Origin: Sphingosinicella sp. BN140058
Lineage (GTDB): Bacteria; Pseudomonadota; Alphaproteobacteria; Sphingomonadales; Sphingomonadaceae
Direction of reading: 5' to 3'
Assembly: GCF_004135585.1 (NCBI RefSeq)
Contig: NZ_CP035501.1
Location: 2,117,501 to 2,181,500, forward strand
DNA: 64,000 nt
In this document: positions 8,893 to 19,384 of the stretch, piece after piece
How the letters are laid out: each line of letters starts with the position of its first letter
Numbering within the stretch: the first letter of the stretch is position 1
Position numbers and translations under genes: made by a program
The notes under the pieces: generated by a model
The model's database searches: none
The model's input: the letters and a program-made list of their open reading frames with translations, nothing else
Told to the model about the DNA's origin: nothing

Positions 8893-8898
8893 TGTCAA
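8893..8898 (-). promoter_or_regulatory. possible -35 element before the DUF4139 array
   Basis: TTGACAGC on the minus strand, 50 bases upstream of the B1 start and just past the terminator of the DUF4167 gene. The same octamer occurs before B2. No convincing -10 was found at 16-18 bases, so the assignment rests on the repeated -35 and its position. Confidence 0.4.
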
Positions 8899-8918
8899 CG
8901 GCATTGGCGCGGGGCATG

Positions 8919-8948
8919 AAAAAGGCGGCGATCCGAAGACCGCCGCCT
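8919..8948 (-). terminator. rho-independent terminator after DUF4167 gene
   Basis: On the minus strand AGGCGGCG and CGCCGCCT form a perfect eight-base stem around a ten-base loop, directly followed by a T run. It lies 27 bases past the stop of the DUF4167 gene and just before the DUF4139 promoter candidate, so it should separate the two transcripts. Confidence 0.85.
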
Positions 8949-8975
8949 GTTCATGGTGTCACTACGTGCTGGCGC

Positions 8976-9914
8976 TCAGGCGGCCGGCGCGATGTCCGCG
9001 TCGCCCTCGGCCCGGGGCCGGCGGGTGCGGCGCGCACGCGGCTTGGCCGGAGCCTCGCCGTCCACCACCGAGATTGCCGGCGGCAGCACGTCGAGCGAGA
9101 TTTGGCCGTTGCCCTCGGCTTCGGCGACCGGCTCGGCGCTGCGTGCGGTGCGGCGCGGGCGCCGTTCCGGCTTGCGCTCGGCGGCCTCGCCCGGCTCGGC
9201 CGCTTCGACGCGCTCAGGGCGTTCCGTACGCTCCGGCCGCTCGGCCCGGGCCGGACGCTCGGCACGTTCCGGGCGTTCGGCGCGCTCCGGACGGTCCTGG
9301 CGGTCGGCACGCTCGGCGCGATCCGGACGCTCGGCCCGCTCCTGGCGGTCGCCGCGCTCGGAACGATCGCTCCGCTCGACACGCTCCGGACGCTCGCCGC
9401 GACGGGGGCGGTCGTCGCCCTGCCGGTCGCCGCGCGCCTCGCGCGGGGCACGGTCCTGACGGTCGCCACGGTCCTGGCGGTCGCCGCGATCCTGACGGTC
9501 ACCACGGTCCTGGCGGTCGCCGCGATCGTTGCGGGCATAGCGTTCGCCGCGATCCTGGCGTTCGTCGTCGCCGCCCTCATCGCCGTCCTGGTCCTCGCCG
9601 GAGGCGTTGACCTCGTCCTGATCGTCCTCGTCGTCGGCGTAGAAATCGTCGCGGCGCGGGCGCTGCTCTTCGAAGCGGGCGCGGTTCTCATTCAACACGC
9701 GGAAATAATGGTCCGCGAACTGGAGATAATATTCGGACTGAACGCGGTCGCCCTGCAGCTGCGCATCGCGCGCGAGCGACTTGTATTTCTCGAGGAGCTG
9801 CGCCGCATTTCCGCGGGAGCGGTTGTCCTGCCGATTGCCCTGCTGGGGCTGGTTCGGGCGTGGTCCGCTTCCGCCGCGACCGCGACGGCGGCCGTTTTGA
9901 CGATTGTTGATCAA
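8976..9914 (-). CDS. DUF4167-domain protein with long charged repeat tail
   Basis: A 312-residue protein. The N-terminal 100 residues carry the DUF4167 domain: a basic start (INNRQNGRRRGRGG), then NAAQLLEKYKSLARDAQ and SEYYLQFADHYFRVLNEN. The rest is low-complexity, with tandem DRGDRQ and ERPERAER units rich in Arg, Glu and Asp. It ends with another basic segment, so RNA or nucleoid binding is an inference only. The start is TTG at 9914, with GAGG upstream. It lies downstream of prmC, its usual alphaproteobacterial neighbour. The internal repeats make its length prone to variation. Confidence 0.88.
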   Translation of the reverse strand: MINNRQNGRRRGRGGSGPRPNQPQQGNRQDNRSRGNAAQLLEKYKSLARDAQLQGDRVQSEYYLQFADHYFRVLNENRARFEEQRPRRDDFYADDEDDQDEVNASGEDQDGDEGGDDERQDRGERYARNDRGDRQDRGDRQDRGDRQDRGDRQDRAPREARGDRQGDDRPRRGERPERVERSDRSERGDRQERAERPDRAERADRQDRPERAERPERAERPARAERPERTERPERVEAAEPGEAAERKPERRPRRTARSAEPVAEAEGNGQISLDVLPPAISVVDGEAPAKPRARRTRRPRAEGDADIAPAA

Positions 9915-10174
9915 AAGTAGGTCCTCGTCTGCGTGGTCCTGCCACTCTCGACGGCCAGGCCCCTCCCGGCCGCATTCTCTTGCACGACCCGGAAGGCAGG
10001 CGGCCGCTCTTGCGCGGCTCCCGCCACCTCACGCTACGACCGTCCAAGGACGTCCAAGCAATCGGGGGTCGGCGACGGTCAGCCTCACGCTCTTGATGCT
10101 GTGAAAGGCCCCGTCCCTTGGACCTATGTAAACATGGCGACGGCGAAATCCAAGGGGAAAGATGGTTATTTGAA

Positions 10175-11018
10175 TCAAGGCCGAACGAGCAGGCAGCGGC
10201 GGTGTCCGCCAAGGTCGGCACGGGTCTCGGTGGCGGCGCCCGCAGCCTCGAACAAGGCGGCGACCGCATCGGCCTGGCCGGCGCCGAGCTCGATGCAGGC
10301 GAGCCCGTCCGGCGCCAGCAGGCGGACGATCTCCGGCGCGAGCCGGCGATAATCGTCGAGGCCGTCGGCGCCGGCGAACAGAGCGCGGGACGGCTCCCAG
10401 CGGCGGACGTCGGCCGGAAGCACCGCGCCGGTCTCGACATAAGGCGGGTTGCAGAGGATCAGATCGAACGGGCCCTCCACCCCTTCCGCCCAATTGCCGA
10501 GCCGGAAGTCGGCGCGCGCCGCCATGCCGAGGCGCTCCGCATTGCGCCGGGCATAAGCCAGCGCCTCCTCCGATGCATCGATGCCGAGGCCGTGGGCCTG
10601 CCACCAATTGTCGAGCGCGGCGAGCAGCAACGTGCCCGGCCCGGTGCCGAGATCGAGGATGGATCGCGGCACCCGGGCGCCGAAATGGTCGACGGCGGCG
10701 TCGATCAACGTCTCGCTGTCGGGGCGCGGCACCAGCACGCCGGGGCCGACCTCGAGATCGATCGTCCAGAAGGCGCGATGGCCGACGATGTAGGCGATCG
10801 GCTCGTCGGCCTCGCGGCGCGCGACCAGGGCTTCGAAGCCGCCCGGCACCGGCACGTCGAGATCGGCGAGCAGCAGCTGGCCGCGATCGACGTGGAGCGC
10901 GTGCGCCATCAGCATCTCGGCATCGAGCCGGGGCGTGTCGCTGTGCCCCGCGATGCGGTTGGTCGCCGCGACAAGGGCGGCGCGGATCGTTTCGGCGGTC
11001 GGATCGGCCGGCGCCGGT

Positions 11019-11029
<11 letters not shown>
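10175..11029 (-). CDS. prmC: peptide chain release factor N5-glutamine methyltransferase
   Basis: PrmC (HemK) transfers a methyl group from S-adenosylmethionine to the glutamine of the GGQ motif of release factors, which speeds termination. The 284-residue protein shows the N-terminal helical domain ([13 protein letters not shown]), the SAM-binding loop [16 protein letters not shown] and the diagnostic catalytic NPPYVE. Its start lies inside the end of prfA, with an 11-base overlap, so enzyme and substrate are translationally coupled. Confidence 0.96.
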
Positions 11030-12088
<1,059 letters not shown>

Positions 12089-12092
<4 letters not shown>

Positions 12093-13333
12093 CGGGCGCG
12101 AACCGCCTCGGCAAGCGCGGCGAACGGCACGGCGATCTGGTCGCCCGAGACGAGATCCTTGACCGCCGCCTCGCCGCGGGCGAGCTCGTCGTCGCCGAGG
12201 ATGATCGCGAAGCGGGCGCCGCTGGCATTGGCGCGCTGCATGCGCTTCTTCATATTGCCCTTATAGCCCATGTCGCAGGCGATGCCGGCGCGGCGGAGGT
12301 CGGCGAGAAGGCCGATCGCGGCATTCTCGGCCGCCTCGCCCATCGGCACCAGCGCGGCGTCGATGCCGGCGGGCGCAGGCGCGGCGGCGAGCATGGCGAG
12401 GCGCTCGATCCCCGCCGCCCAGCCGACCGCGGGCGTGTGCGGCCCGCCGAGCGCCTCGACCAGGCCGTCATAGCGGCCGCCGGCGAGGACGGTGCCCTGC
12501 GCGCCAAGGCGATCGGTGACGAATTCGAAGGCCGTGTGGCGGTAATAATCAAGGCCGCGGACAAGGCGCGGATTGCGCTCCCAGGCGACTCCGGCGGCAT
12601 CGAGCCCGGCCGTGACCCGATCGAAGAAGGCGCGTGCCTCCGGGGTGAGGAAGGCGTCGATATCGGGTGCGCTATCCGCGGCGGGCCGGTCCTTCGGGTC
12701 CTTGCTGTCGAGGATGCGCAGCGGATTCTTGTCGAGCCGGGCAAGGCTGTCTTCGGAGAGATCCGCGCGGTGGGCTTCGAAATGGGCGACCAGCGCCGCG
12801 CGCCACGCGTCGCGGGTCTCGGCGTCGCCAAGCGTGTTGAGCTGCAGGGTGACGCCCTCGGCGATGCCCAGTTCCTTGAGGAGCTGATCGGCGAGGACGA
12901 GCAGTTCGACGTCGGCCGCCGGCGAATCGCTCCCGAGGATCTCGGCATCCAATTGGTGGAACTGGCGGTAGCGGCCCTTTTGCGGGCGCTCGTAGCGGAA
13001 CACCGCGCCGTGGGTGGCGACCTTGAGCGGGGCCAGTTGCTGCCAGCCTTCGGAGATGAAGGCGCGACAGAGGCCGGCCGTGAATTCGGGGCGCAGGGTC
13101 AGCGAATCGCCGCCGCGATCCGCGAACGTGTACATTTCCTTGGAGACGACGTCGGTGGTTTCGCCGATCGAGCGGCTGAACACGGCCGTCGCCTCGAACA
13201 CCGGCATTTCGACCCGTTGGAACCCGTAGAGGCGCCGGATGCGCTCGAATGCGGCGACAACCGATTGAAAGCGGTCGGCTTCCTCGCCCCAGATGTCCTG
13301 GGTGCCACGGATCCTTTGGGGCCCTTTGCTCAT
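12089..13333 (-). CDS. hisS: histidyl-tRNA synthetase
   Basis: A 414-residue class II aminoacyl-tRNA synthetase that charges tRNA-His. Visible motifs are [10 protein letters not shown] at the N-terminus, motif 2 ([18 protein letters not shown]), the histidine-specific [15 protein letters not shown] and motif 3 ([13 protein letters not shown]). The C-terminal anticodon-binding domain is present (about residues 325-414). First gene of the minus-strand hisS-prfA-prmC operon, divergent from ppa across a 77-bp gap that must hold both promoters. Confidence 0.97.
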
Positions 13334-13410
13334 CGCGGCGCCTTAGCATTTTTGTCGGCGGTGGGAAGTGCGTGACGCAGTGCAGCAAAGTGGGTAAGGG
13401 CCCTCCCGCT

Positions 13411-13959
13411 ATGAACATCGATCTCATCCCCGTCGGCGACGATCCGCCCCATTCGCTCAACGTCATCATCGAAGTTCCGGTCGGCGGCGAGCCGGTCAAG
13501 TACGAGTTCGACAAGGTGTCGGGCGCGATGTGGGTCGACCGCATCCTCCACACCCCGATGCGTTATCCCGCCAATTACGGCTTCGTGCCGCACACTCTGT
13601 CCGAAGACGGCGACCCGCTCGACGCTTTGGTCGTCGCGCGTTCGCCCTTCATCCCGGGCTCGGTCGTCCGGGTCCGTCCGATCGCCATCCTGTTCCTGGA
13701 AGACGAAGCCGGCGGCGACGAGAAGCTCCTCACCGTGCCGGTCGACGCGACCTTCCCTTATTACGAAAAGGTCGAGACGGCCGAGGATCTGCCGACCATC
13801 GTGCGCCAGCAGGTCGAGCATTTCTTCACCCACTACAAGGACCTCGAAGAGCAGAAGTGGGTCCGCGTCGGCACCTGGGGCGACCGCGACGAAGCCTTCC
13901 GCATCGTCAAGGAATCGATCGACCGCGCCAAGCGCGTCAAGGAAGGCGGCGCCGCCTGA
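13411..13959 (+). CDS. ppa: inorganic pyrophosphatase
   Basis: A 182-residue family I soluble pyrophosphatase that hydrolyses pyrophosphate to two phosphates and so drives biosynthetic reactions forward. The signature EDGDPLDALVV holds the metal-binding aspartates, and YEFDKVSGAMWVDRIL with YPANYGFVPHTL matches the N-terminal half. The start ATG at 13411 fits the family length; in-frame sequence upstream of it has no family similarity. It is divergent from hisS and followed by a strong hairpin. Confidence 0.96.
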   Translation: MNIDLIPVGDDPPHSLNVIIEVPVGGEPVKYEFDKVSGAMWVDRILHTPMRYPANYGFVPHTLSEDGDPLDALVVARSPFIPGSVVRVRPIAILFLEDEAGGDEKLLTVPVDATFPYYEKVETAEDLPTIVRQQVEHFFTHYKDLEEQKWVRVGTWGDRDEAFRIVKESIDRAKRVKEGGAA

Positions 13960-13965
13960 GCCTGG

Positions 13966-13989
13966 AGGCGCAGCCTTGGGGCTGCGCCT
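13966..13989 (+). terminator. hairpin after ppa
   Basis: AGGCGCAGCC and GGCTGCGCCT form a perfect ten-base stem around a TTGG loop, seven bases after the ppa stop. There is no T tract, so it is either a weak intrinsic terminator or an mRNA-stabilising 3' structure. Confidence 0.55.
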
Positions 13990-14056
13990 GCCGACGTTGT
14001 GCGGCGCGCTCGGTGCGCGGCCGCGCGTTCCTTTTCCTCCCTGTGAGCGCAGCTCA

Positions 14057-14091
14057 TGGGGAGGGGGACCGCACGTAGTGCGGTGGAGGGG
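14057..14091 (+). repeat. palindromic G/C-rich repeat, forward half of pair 1
   Basis: Core GGGGAGGGGGACC, then a small palindrome (GCACGTAGTGC), then GGTGGAGGGG. The mirror-image module lies at 14201-14258. The same family recurs at 14353, 40995, 43910, 44019, 54168 and 54275. Confidence 0.75.
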
Positions 14092-14200
14092 CTGGCGGCC
14101 GTTGGGCACGCCCCAGCTTTGAAGATCCGGCTCCCGCCGTTCCTTGCTGCGGCGGTTGCAATCTGACCAAGCCTTTATCCCCCTCGACCAAAGCTGCAGG

Positions 14201-14258
14201 CCCCTCCACCACCCTTCGGGTGGTCCCCCTCCCCATCCGCTTCGCGGACAGGGAGGAT
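14201..14258 (-). repeat. palindromic G/C-rich repeat, reverse half of pair 1
   Basis: CCCCTCCACCACCC, TTCG loop, GGGTGGTCCCCCTCCCC, followed by a second hairpin (ATCCGCTTCGCGGA) and GGGAGGAT. It is the inverted counterpart of the module at 14057-14091. Confidence 0.75.
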
Positions 14259-14352
14259 GAGGAAGGGCGATGGTGCTGGTTGCCTCTCCGCCTCCCTTCC
14301 AGGCCCGCCATCCCCCCGGCGTGGCTGCGATCTGGCGATCGCACCTGGCCAT

Positions 14353-14386
14353 CCCCCTCCCCACCCGCTTCGCGGACGGGGAGGAT
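14353..14386 (-). repeat. palindromic G/C-rich repeat, partial copy
   Basis: CCCCCTCCCCACCCGC-TTC-GCGGACGGGGAGGAT. This is the outer hairpin of the family without the CTCCACC arm, about 100 bases upstream of the peptidase start. Confidence 0.65.
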
Positions 14387-14485
14387 AGAGCCGGCTGACA
14401 CGCTAAGCCTTTGTTTTCGCCTTAGTCTGGACAGGCGGGCTCGAACCGGCCAATCGGTGCGCATATGCAACCGAGGTTCGTGTCG

Positions 14486-16467
14486 ATGCGCCAAGCCGTT
14501 CTTGCCCTGCTGCTCCTGTCCACCGCTCCGATCGCCGCCGCCGCGGCTGCCCAGTCCGGCCAGCCCGCGGCGTCCGTGCCGGCAAATTTCACCCGCGCCG
14601 AGCCGCTGGCCAAGGTCGACACCATCCCGGCGGCGCGCGACGTCGCCTTTCCGGGGACGATCAGGCTCCATGTCGACGTCACCGATCTCGACCGGCGAAT
14701 CATCCGGGTGAAGGAGACGATCCCGGTCGCTGAGGCGGGGCACATGGTGCTGCTCTATCCGAAGTGGCTGCCGGGGGCGCATTCGCCGAGCGGGGCGATC
14801 AACAAGGTGGCGGGGCTGACGATCCACGCGGGCGGCAAGCGGCTGGACTGGGTGCGCGACACGCTCGACGTCTATGCCTTCCATGTCGACGTGCCGGCCG
14901 GGGCGACCAGCCTCGACGTCGAATTCCAGTTCGTCTCGCCGACCGCAGAGGGACAGGGACGGACGGTGATCACGCCGGACATGGCCAGCATCCAGTGGAT
15001 CGCAACCTCGCTCTATCCGGCCGGCTATTATGTTCGGAACATCCCGGTCGAGGCGACGCTGACGATGCCCCAGGGCTGGACCGCGGCGACCTCGCTGCGG
15101 CCGGCTACCGGATCGGCGCCCAATGGGTCGCCGACCGGGGGGGATCGACGATCACTTACAAGACCGTGCCCTACGACATCCTGGTCGATTCGCCGGCGCT
15201 TGCCGGCCGCTATTTCCGCAAATGGGAGTTGAGCCCCGACGTCACTCTCAACGTCGCCGCCGACACGCCGGGCGAGCTGGAAGCAAGCGAGGCGCTGATC
15301 GGGCTCCACCGCAAGCTGGTCGATCAGGCGGTGAAGACGTTCGGCGCCCAGCATTACGACCATTACGACTTCCTGCTGTCGATTTCCGACAATCTCGGCG
15401 GCATCGGCCTCGAGCATCACCGCAGCTCGGAGAATGGCGTCGATCCGGGCTATTTCACCGACTGGAAGTCTGCCGGGGGCGACCGCAACCTGCTGCCGCA
15501 CGAATATACCCACAGCTGGAACGGCAAGTATCGCCGGGGCGCCGATCTGTGGACGCCGGACTACCGCACGCCGATGCAGAACAGCCTGCTCTGGGTCTAT
15601 GAGGGCCAGACCCAATTTTGGGGCTATGTGCTCGACGCGCGCTCGGGGCTGCTGTCGAAGCAGGAGACGCTCGACGCGCTCGCCTCGATCGCCGCGACCT
15701 ATGATTCGACGCCGGGACGGAGCTGGCGGCCGCTGATCGACACCACCAACGATCCGATCATCGCCCAGCGCGCGCCGCAGCCGTGGCGGAGCTGGCAGCG
15801 CTCGGAGGATTATTACAATGAAGGGCTGCTGATCTGGCTCGACGTCGACCGGATCCTGCGCCAGCGCTCCAACGGCAAGCGCTCGATCGACGATTTCGCC
15901 AAGGCCTTCTTCGGCGTGCGCGATCGCGATTATGGCGAGCTCACCTACACAAGGGAGGACGTGGTCGCGATCCTCAACCGGCTCGTGCCCTGGGACTGGG
16001 CCGGCTATCTCGACCGCCGCACCAACAGCTACACCGAACGCGCGCCGCTGGAGGGGATCGAGCAGGGCGGCTACCGGCTCACCTACACCGACACGCCGAC
16101 CGATTGGTTCAAGACCGGCGAGACCAAGCGCAAGGCGGTCGACCTCACTTACTCCGGCGGGTTCGTCGTCGCCAGCGGCGACGGCAAGGTGACCAGCGTG
16201 ATCTGGGACAGCAAGGCGTTCGACGCGGGCCTCAGCGTCGGCGCGCAGGTGATGGCGGTGAACGGGCGGAGCTTCTCGCCCGACGCGCTCAAAAACGCGA
16301 TCAAGGCGGCCAAGGGCACGACCACGCCGGTGCAGTTGCTGATCAAGTCGGGCGATGCCTTCCGCACCATCGATCTCGACTGGCATCAGGGGCTTCGCTA
16401 CCCTCGCCTCGAGCCGACTTCCGGGGGCAAGGGCAGTCTCGACGCCCTGCTCGCGCCCCGTAGCTGA
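14486..16467 (+). pseudogene. M61-family metallopeptidase with PDZ domain, frameshifted
   Basis: The frame from 14486 encodes a signal peptide (MRQAVLALLLLSTAPIAAA) and the N-terminal beta domain of an M61 (glycyl aminopeptidase-like) zinc peptidase. It goes out of frame near 15140. The next frame carries the rest: GSTITYKTVPYDILVDSPAL, the zinc motif HEYTHSWNGKY near residue 339, the downstream glutamate motif VYEGQTQFWG, and a C-terminal PDZ-like region (SKAFDAGLSVGAQVMAVNG). The break coincides with a run of seven G at 15137-15143, where one more G would restore a single reading frame of about 660 codons. It is either a real disruption or a base-call error. A GAGG site nine bases before 14486 supports that start over 14465. 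Confidence 0.8.
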
Positions 16468-16485
16468 TCCTTCGGAGAGACGTTG

Positions 16486-18081
16486 ATGCGCCAGGCCCTG
16501 CTGCTTTCGACCGTGCTTGCCGCCGCAATCCCCGTCACTGGGGCGGCGACCGCGGCCGCTGAAACCCCCGCCTTCAGCTCGGCGGCGCGGGCGGAGGCGA
16601 ATACCAAGGCGGCGCTGCAGCGGATCAAGAAACTGAACCCGAAAGTGAATGCGGTGATCGCGGTGGATCCCACCGCGATCGCGCAGGCGCGAGCGCTCGA
16701 CCGAAGCCGCAAGAGCGGGAGCGAGAGCGGGGCGGCAAACGTCGCAGCGGCTCAGCCGCTGTTCGGGATGCCGGTGCTGCTCAAGGACAATATCGAGGCT
16801 TCGGGGCCGCTGCCGACGACGGCGGGCAGCCTGGCGCTCAAGGACAATGTCACCAACCGCGACGCCCCTCTGGTCGCGCGGCTGCGCGGGGCGGGGGCGG
16901 TGATCGTCGGCAAGACCAACCTTTCGGAATGGGCGAACATTCGTTCCAACGCCTCGATCTCCGGCTGGAGCGCGGTCGGCGGGCAGACGCGCAACCCGTT
17001 CGCGCTCAACCGCAATCCGTGCGGCTCCAGCAGCGGCAGCGGCGCGGCGGTGGCGGCGGGGATGGTGCCGGCGGCGATCGGTACCGAGACCGACGGTTCG
17101 ATCACCTGTCCCGCCGCAATCAACGGCATCGTCGGCTTCAAGCCGACGGTCGGCCTGGTCAGCCGGAGCCGCATCGTGCCGATCAGCCACAGCCAGGATA
17201 CGGCCGGGCCGATGACCCGGAGCGTGCGCGACGCAGCGCTCGTCCTCACTGCGATCGCCGGCAGCGATCCCACCGATCCCGCGACGGCGGAGGCCGACCG
17301 TCACCGCGGGGATTTCGCCGCGGCGCTCTCGGCCGACTCGCTCCGGGGCAAGAGGATCGGCGTGATGCGCTTCGCCAGCGGTTTCGGCACCGACGCGGCG
17401 TTCGAGGAGGCGCTCGCCACCCTGAAGCGCGAGGGCGCCGTGCTCGTCGACATCGCCAAGATGGAAGGCCGCGACGAGATCGGCGGCAACGAGTTCAAGG
17501 TGCTGCTGACCGAGCTCAAGGCCGATCTCAACGCCTATCTCGCCACCACCCCGCCGAGCGTCCGCACCCGGAATTTGGCCGACGTGATCGCGTTCAACCA
17601 GGCGAACGCCGCGACCGAGCTCGCTCTGTTCGGACAGGAGACGTTCGTCCAGGCGGAGGCGACCAAGGGGCTCGACGACCCGGAGTATAGAAAGGCGCGG
17701 GCCACGTCGTTCCGGCTCGCCGGGCCGGAGGGCATCGACAAGCTGCTGCGGGACAATGATCTCGTCGCTCTGGTCGGCCCGACCATGCCGGCTTCCTGGC
17801 CGATCGATGCCGTCCATGGCGACCAGATTTCGGGCGGCGGCGCCGGCGGCCTTGCCGCGGTGGCCGGCTATCCGCACCTCACCGTGCCGATGGGCCAAGT
17901 GAAGGGCCTGCCGGTCGGCCTCAGCTTCATCGGGGCGAAGTGGAGCGACGCGACCATTCTCTCGCTCGGCTATGATTACGAGCAGGCCTCCCACAAGATC
18001 ATGACGCCGCGCCTGCTGCCGTCGATCGAAGAGAGCCCCGAGATCGCCCCGCACTTGCGGCCGGCGGCCGCGCGGCGCTGA
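16486..18081 (+). CDS. exported amidase, amidase-signature family
   Basis: A 531-residue amidase-signature enzyme with a signal peptide (MRQALLLSTVLAAAIPVTGAA). The Ser-cisSer-Lys triad is visible as Lys100 in VLLKDN, the serines 181-183 in GSSSGSG, and the nucleophile Ser205 in TDGSITCPAAING. Family members hydrolyse carboxamides to acid and ammonia; the substrate is not predictable here, and a periplasmic location is inferred. ATG at 16486 follows GGAGAG; a TTG lies one codon earlier. It is 18 bases after the M61 peptidase gene, so the two were probably one operon for exported peptide or amide breakdown. Its 3' end overlaps the convergent DUF5681 gene by 83 bases. Confidence 0.92.
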   Translation: MRQALLLSTVLAAAIPVTGAATAAAETPAFSSAARAEANTKAALQRIKKLNPKVNAVIAVDPTAIAQARALDRSRKSGSESGAANVAAAQPLFGMPVLLKDNIEASGPLPTTAGSLALKDNVTNRDAPLVARLRGAGAVIVGKTNLSEWANIRSNASISGWSAVGGQTRNPFALNRNPCGSSSGSGAAVAAGMVPAAIGTETDGSITCPAAINGIVGFKPTVGLVSRSRIVPISHSQDTAGPMTRSVRDAALVLTAIAGSDPTDPATAEADRHRGDFAAALSADSLRGKRIGVMRFASGFGTDAAFEEALATLKREGAVLVDIAKMEGRDEIGGNEFKVLLTELKADLNAYLATTPPSVRTRNLADVIAFNQANAATELALFGQETFVQAEATKGLDDPEYRKARATSFRLAGPEGIDKLLRDNDLVALVGPTMPASWPIDAVHGDQISGGGAGGLAAVAGYPHLTVPMGQVKGLPVGLSFIGAKWSDATILSLGYDYEQASHKIMTPRLLPSIEESPEIAPHLRPAAARR

Positions 18082-19201
18082 AAGCGCTCGGATCCGGCTC
18101 GCGCCCGATCCGGGTGCGGCGGGCGGCGAGAGCCTTGCGACTCGACGGGCTCTGGCGTGTGCCGGGCCTGCGTCGATCGCCGCCGATAACAGGCGAAATA
18201 CAGGCCCTCTTCGACTGCGCTCTGCCCAGGCTTCGACTGCCTTCGGGGCTGGCGCAGAACCGGGCCTCGCGGCCGTCGAGCATCGGCGGAACGTCGCCGG
18301 AGACGGGAGCGGCGGAGGCGAGCGCACGGGCGGTGATGCGGGCGGACGCCTGGCGGAGAGCGGCGCTCGTTTGCGGTTTCTCGGCAGCAGGCGTGATCGT
18401 CGGGCACGCAGCCGTGGCGGTTGCGGCCGAAAGAACAGGTGATTTACAGGCGCCTTCCCCCTCCTGCGGGAGTGCGACGGCATCGGCGTTCTCCGAGCGG
18501 AGCACTGAATCGGCCGGCTCGCCGGGGTGGCTGCGGTCCGATTGGCGCTCAGTGGCGGCCACCTGCCTCGACGGATCGCCGTTCTCGCTCCTATCAGGCT
18601 GATTGATGCCTTCGGGCGGGAAAGCATCGGGTCCGTTGCGGACCGCAATAACAGGCGAAATACAGGCTGCAGCCTCCGCAGTCGTCGGAGTTTCACGCGG
18701 GCGGGCGGCGTTTGGCCGAGCGTTCGGCTTCGCCGTGGCGGGCGTCTCTGCGGCGCCTTCGGCAGCGGCGCCCTCGGCCGCGGCCGTCGCTTCACCGTGC
18801 CGCTTGTGCAATCCGGTTTCGATCATCCGGGTCTGCGCGGCGAGCACGGCCATCACCTTCTGCGCCTCGCAGGGCGTGATCTCGCCGGCCGCCATCGCCG
18901 CGATCACGGCGGACCCGGCGGCGATCGCGTCGGCAACCGAGAGGATCTCCGGCAGCTCCATCTCGACCGGCGTATCCTTGGCCGGCGGGCAGAGGCGGGT
19001 GAAGCAGATCCGCAGCGCCGGCCACTCACCGGCCACCGCCCGATCGACCACCGCCCGCGCGATCGCCGTCGCCTCGGCGTCGTCGATGATGTCGCGCAGC
19101 ACGGATGCCTTGTTGCGGGCGCCGCGGGGACGGCCGGCGGGGTTGCCGCTCTGGCCGGGCAGGAACTGGCCGGCGGAGGTGCGGGTGGCTGGATCGGGCA
19201 T
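17999..19201 (-). CDS. DUF5681-domain protein with degenerate repeat tail
   Basis: The N-terminal part (TSAGQFLPGQSGNPAGRPRGARNKAS, shown here only as motif positions 8-33) is the DUF5681 signature, a short domain common near phage-type and integrated genes. Residues 40-145 look like a folded helical domain (IIDDAEATAIARAVVD). From about residue 150 the sequence is Ala/Pro/Arg-rich and low-complexity, with three copies of a CISPVI-type peptide encoded by a repeated 20-mer. A GGAAGGGAG ribosome binding site precedes the ATG. The C-terminal part overlaps the amidase gene and may not be functional. Function unknown. Confidence 0.7.
   Translation of the reverse strand: MPDPATRTSAGQFLPGQSGNPAGRPRGARNKASVLRDIIDDAEATAIARAVVDRAVAGEWPALRICFTRLCPPAKDTPVEMELPEILSVADAIAAGSAVIAAMAAGEITPCEAQKVMAVLAAQTRMIETGLHKRHGEATAAAEGAAAEGAAETPATAKPNARPNAARPRETPTTAEAAACISPVIAVRNGPDAFPPEGINQPDRSENGDPSRQVAATERQSDRSHPGEPADSVLRSENADAVALPQEGEGACKSPVLSAATATAACPTITPAAEKPQTSAALRQASARITARALASAAPVSGDVPPMLDGREARFCASPEGSRSLGRAQSKRACISPVIGGDRRRPGTRQSPSSRKALAARRTRIGREPDPSAFSAARPPAASAGRSRGSLRSTAAGAAS
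18184..18667 (-). repeat. three copies of a 20-bp motif inside the DUF5681 gene
   Basis: The 20-mer ataacaggcgaaatacaggc occurs identically at 18184-18203 and 18648-18667. A variant (gaacaggtgatttacaggc) lies at 18433-18451. Spacing is about 230 bases. On the coding strand each copy gives the peptide C(I/K)SPV(I/L). Confidence 0.7.
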
Positions 19202-19384
19202 TTCGATCTCCCTTCCTGAGGCGGTGCCGCCGCAAGGTCGGCGCGCGACGTCGGAGCTTCAGCAGTGTTCGTGTTTTGTTCTTTAGCACGAAATGCGTGG
19301 AAGCTCAAGGGAGAGTTGCGATTTCGGCAATGTCGCGAGCGAGCACGGCAATCGGCCGCAGGATGCTGATCGCCGGATGATCGA

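Larger units (their letters stand above)
14092..14485. other. gene-free stretch with palindromic repeats
   Basis: Apart from the repeat modules listed separately, this gap between ppa and the M61 peptidase holds no frame with coding character. Nothing resembling an RNA gene was recognised. Confidence 0.6.

Noticed and set aside
9240..9540. Regularly spaced short repeats, considered as a CRISPR array
   Set aside because: The units are in-frame 18-24 base codon repeats of the DUF4167 gene without unique spacers.
15028..18795. Minus-strand open frame of 1255 codons across the M61 peptidase and amidase genes
   Set aside because: Shadow of the plus-strand genes, with typical antisense composition (Arg, Ala, Pro) and no domain.
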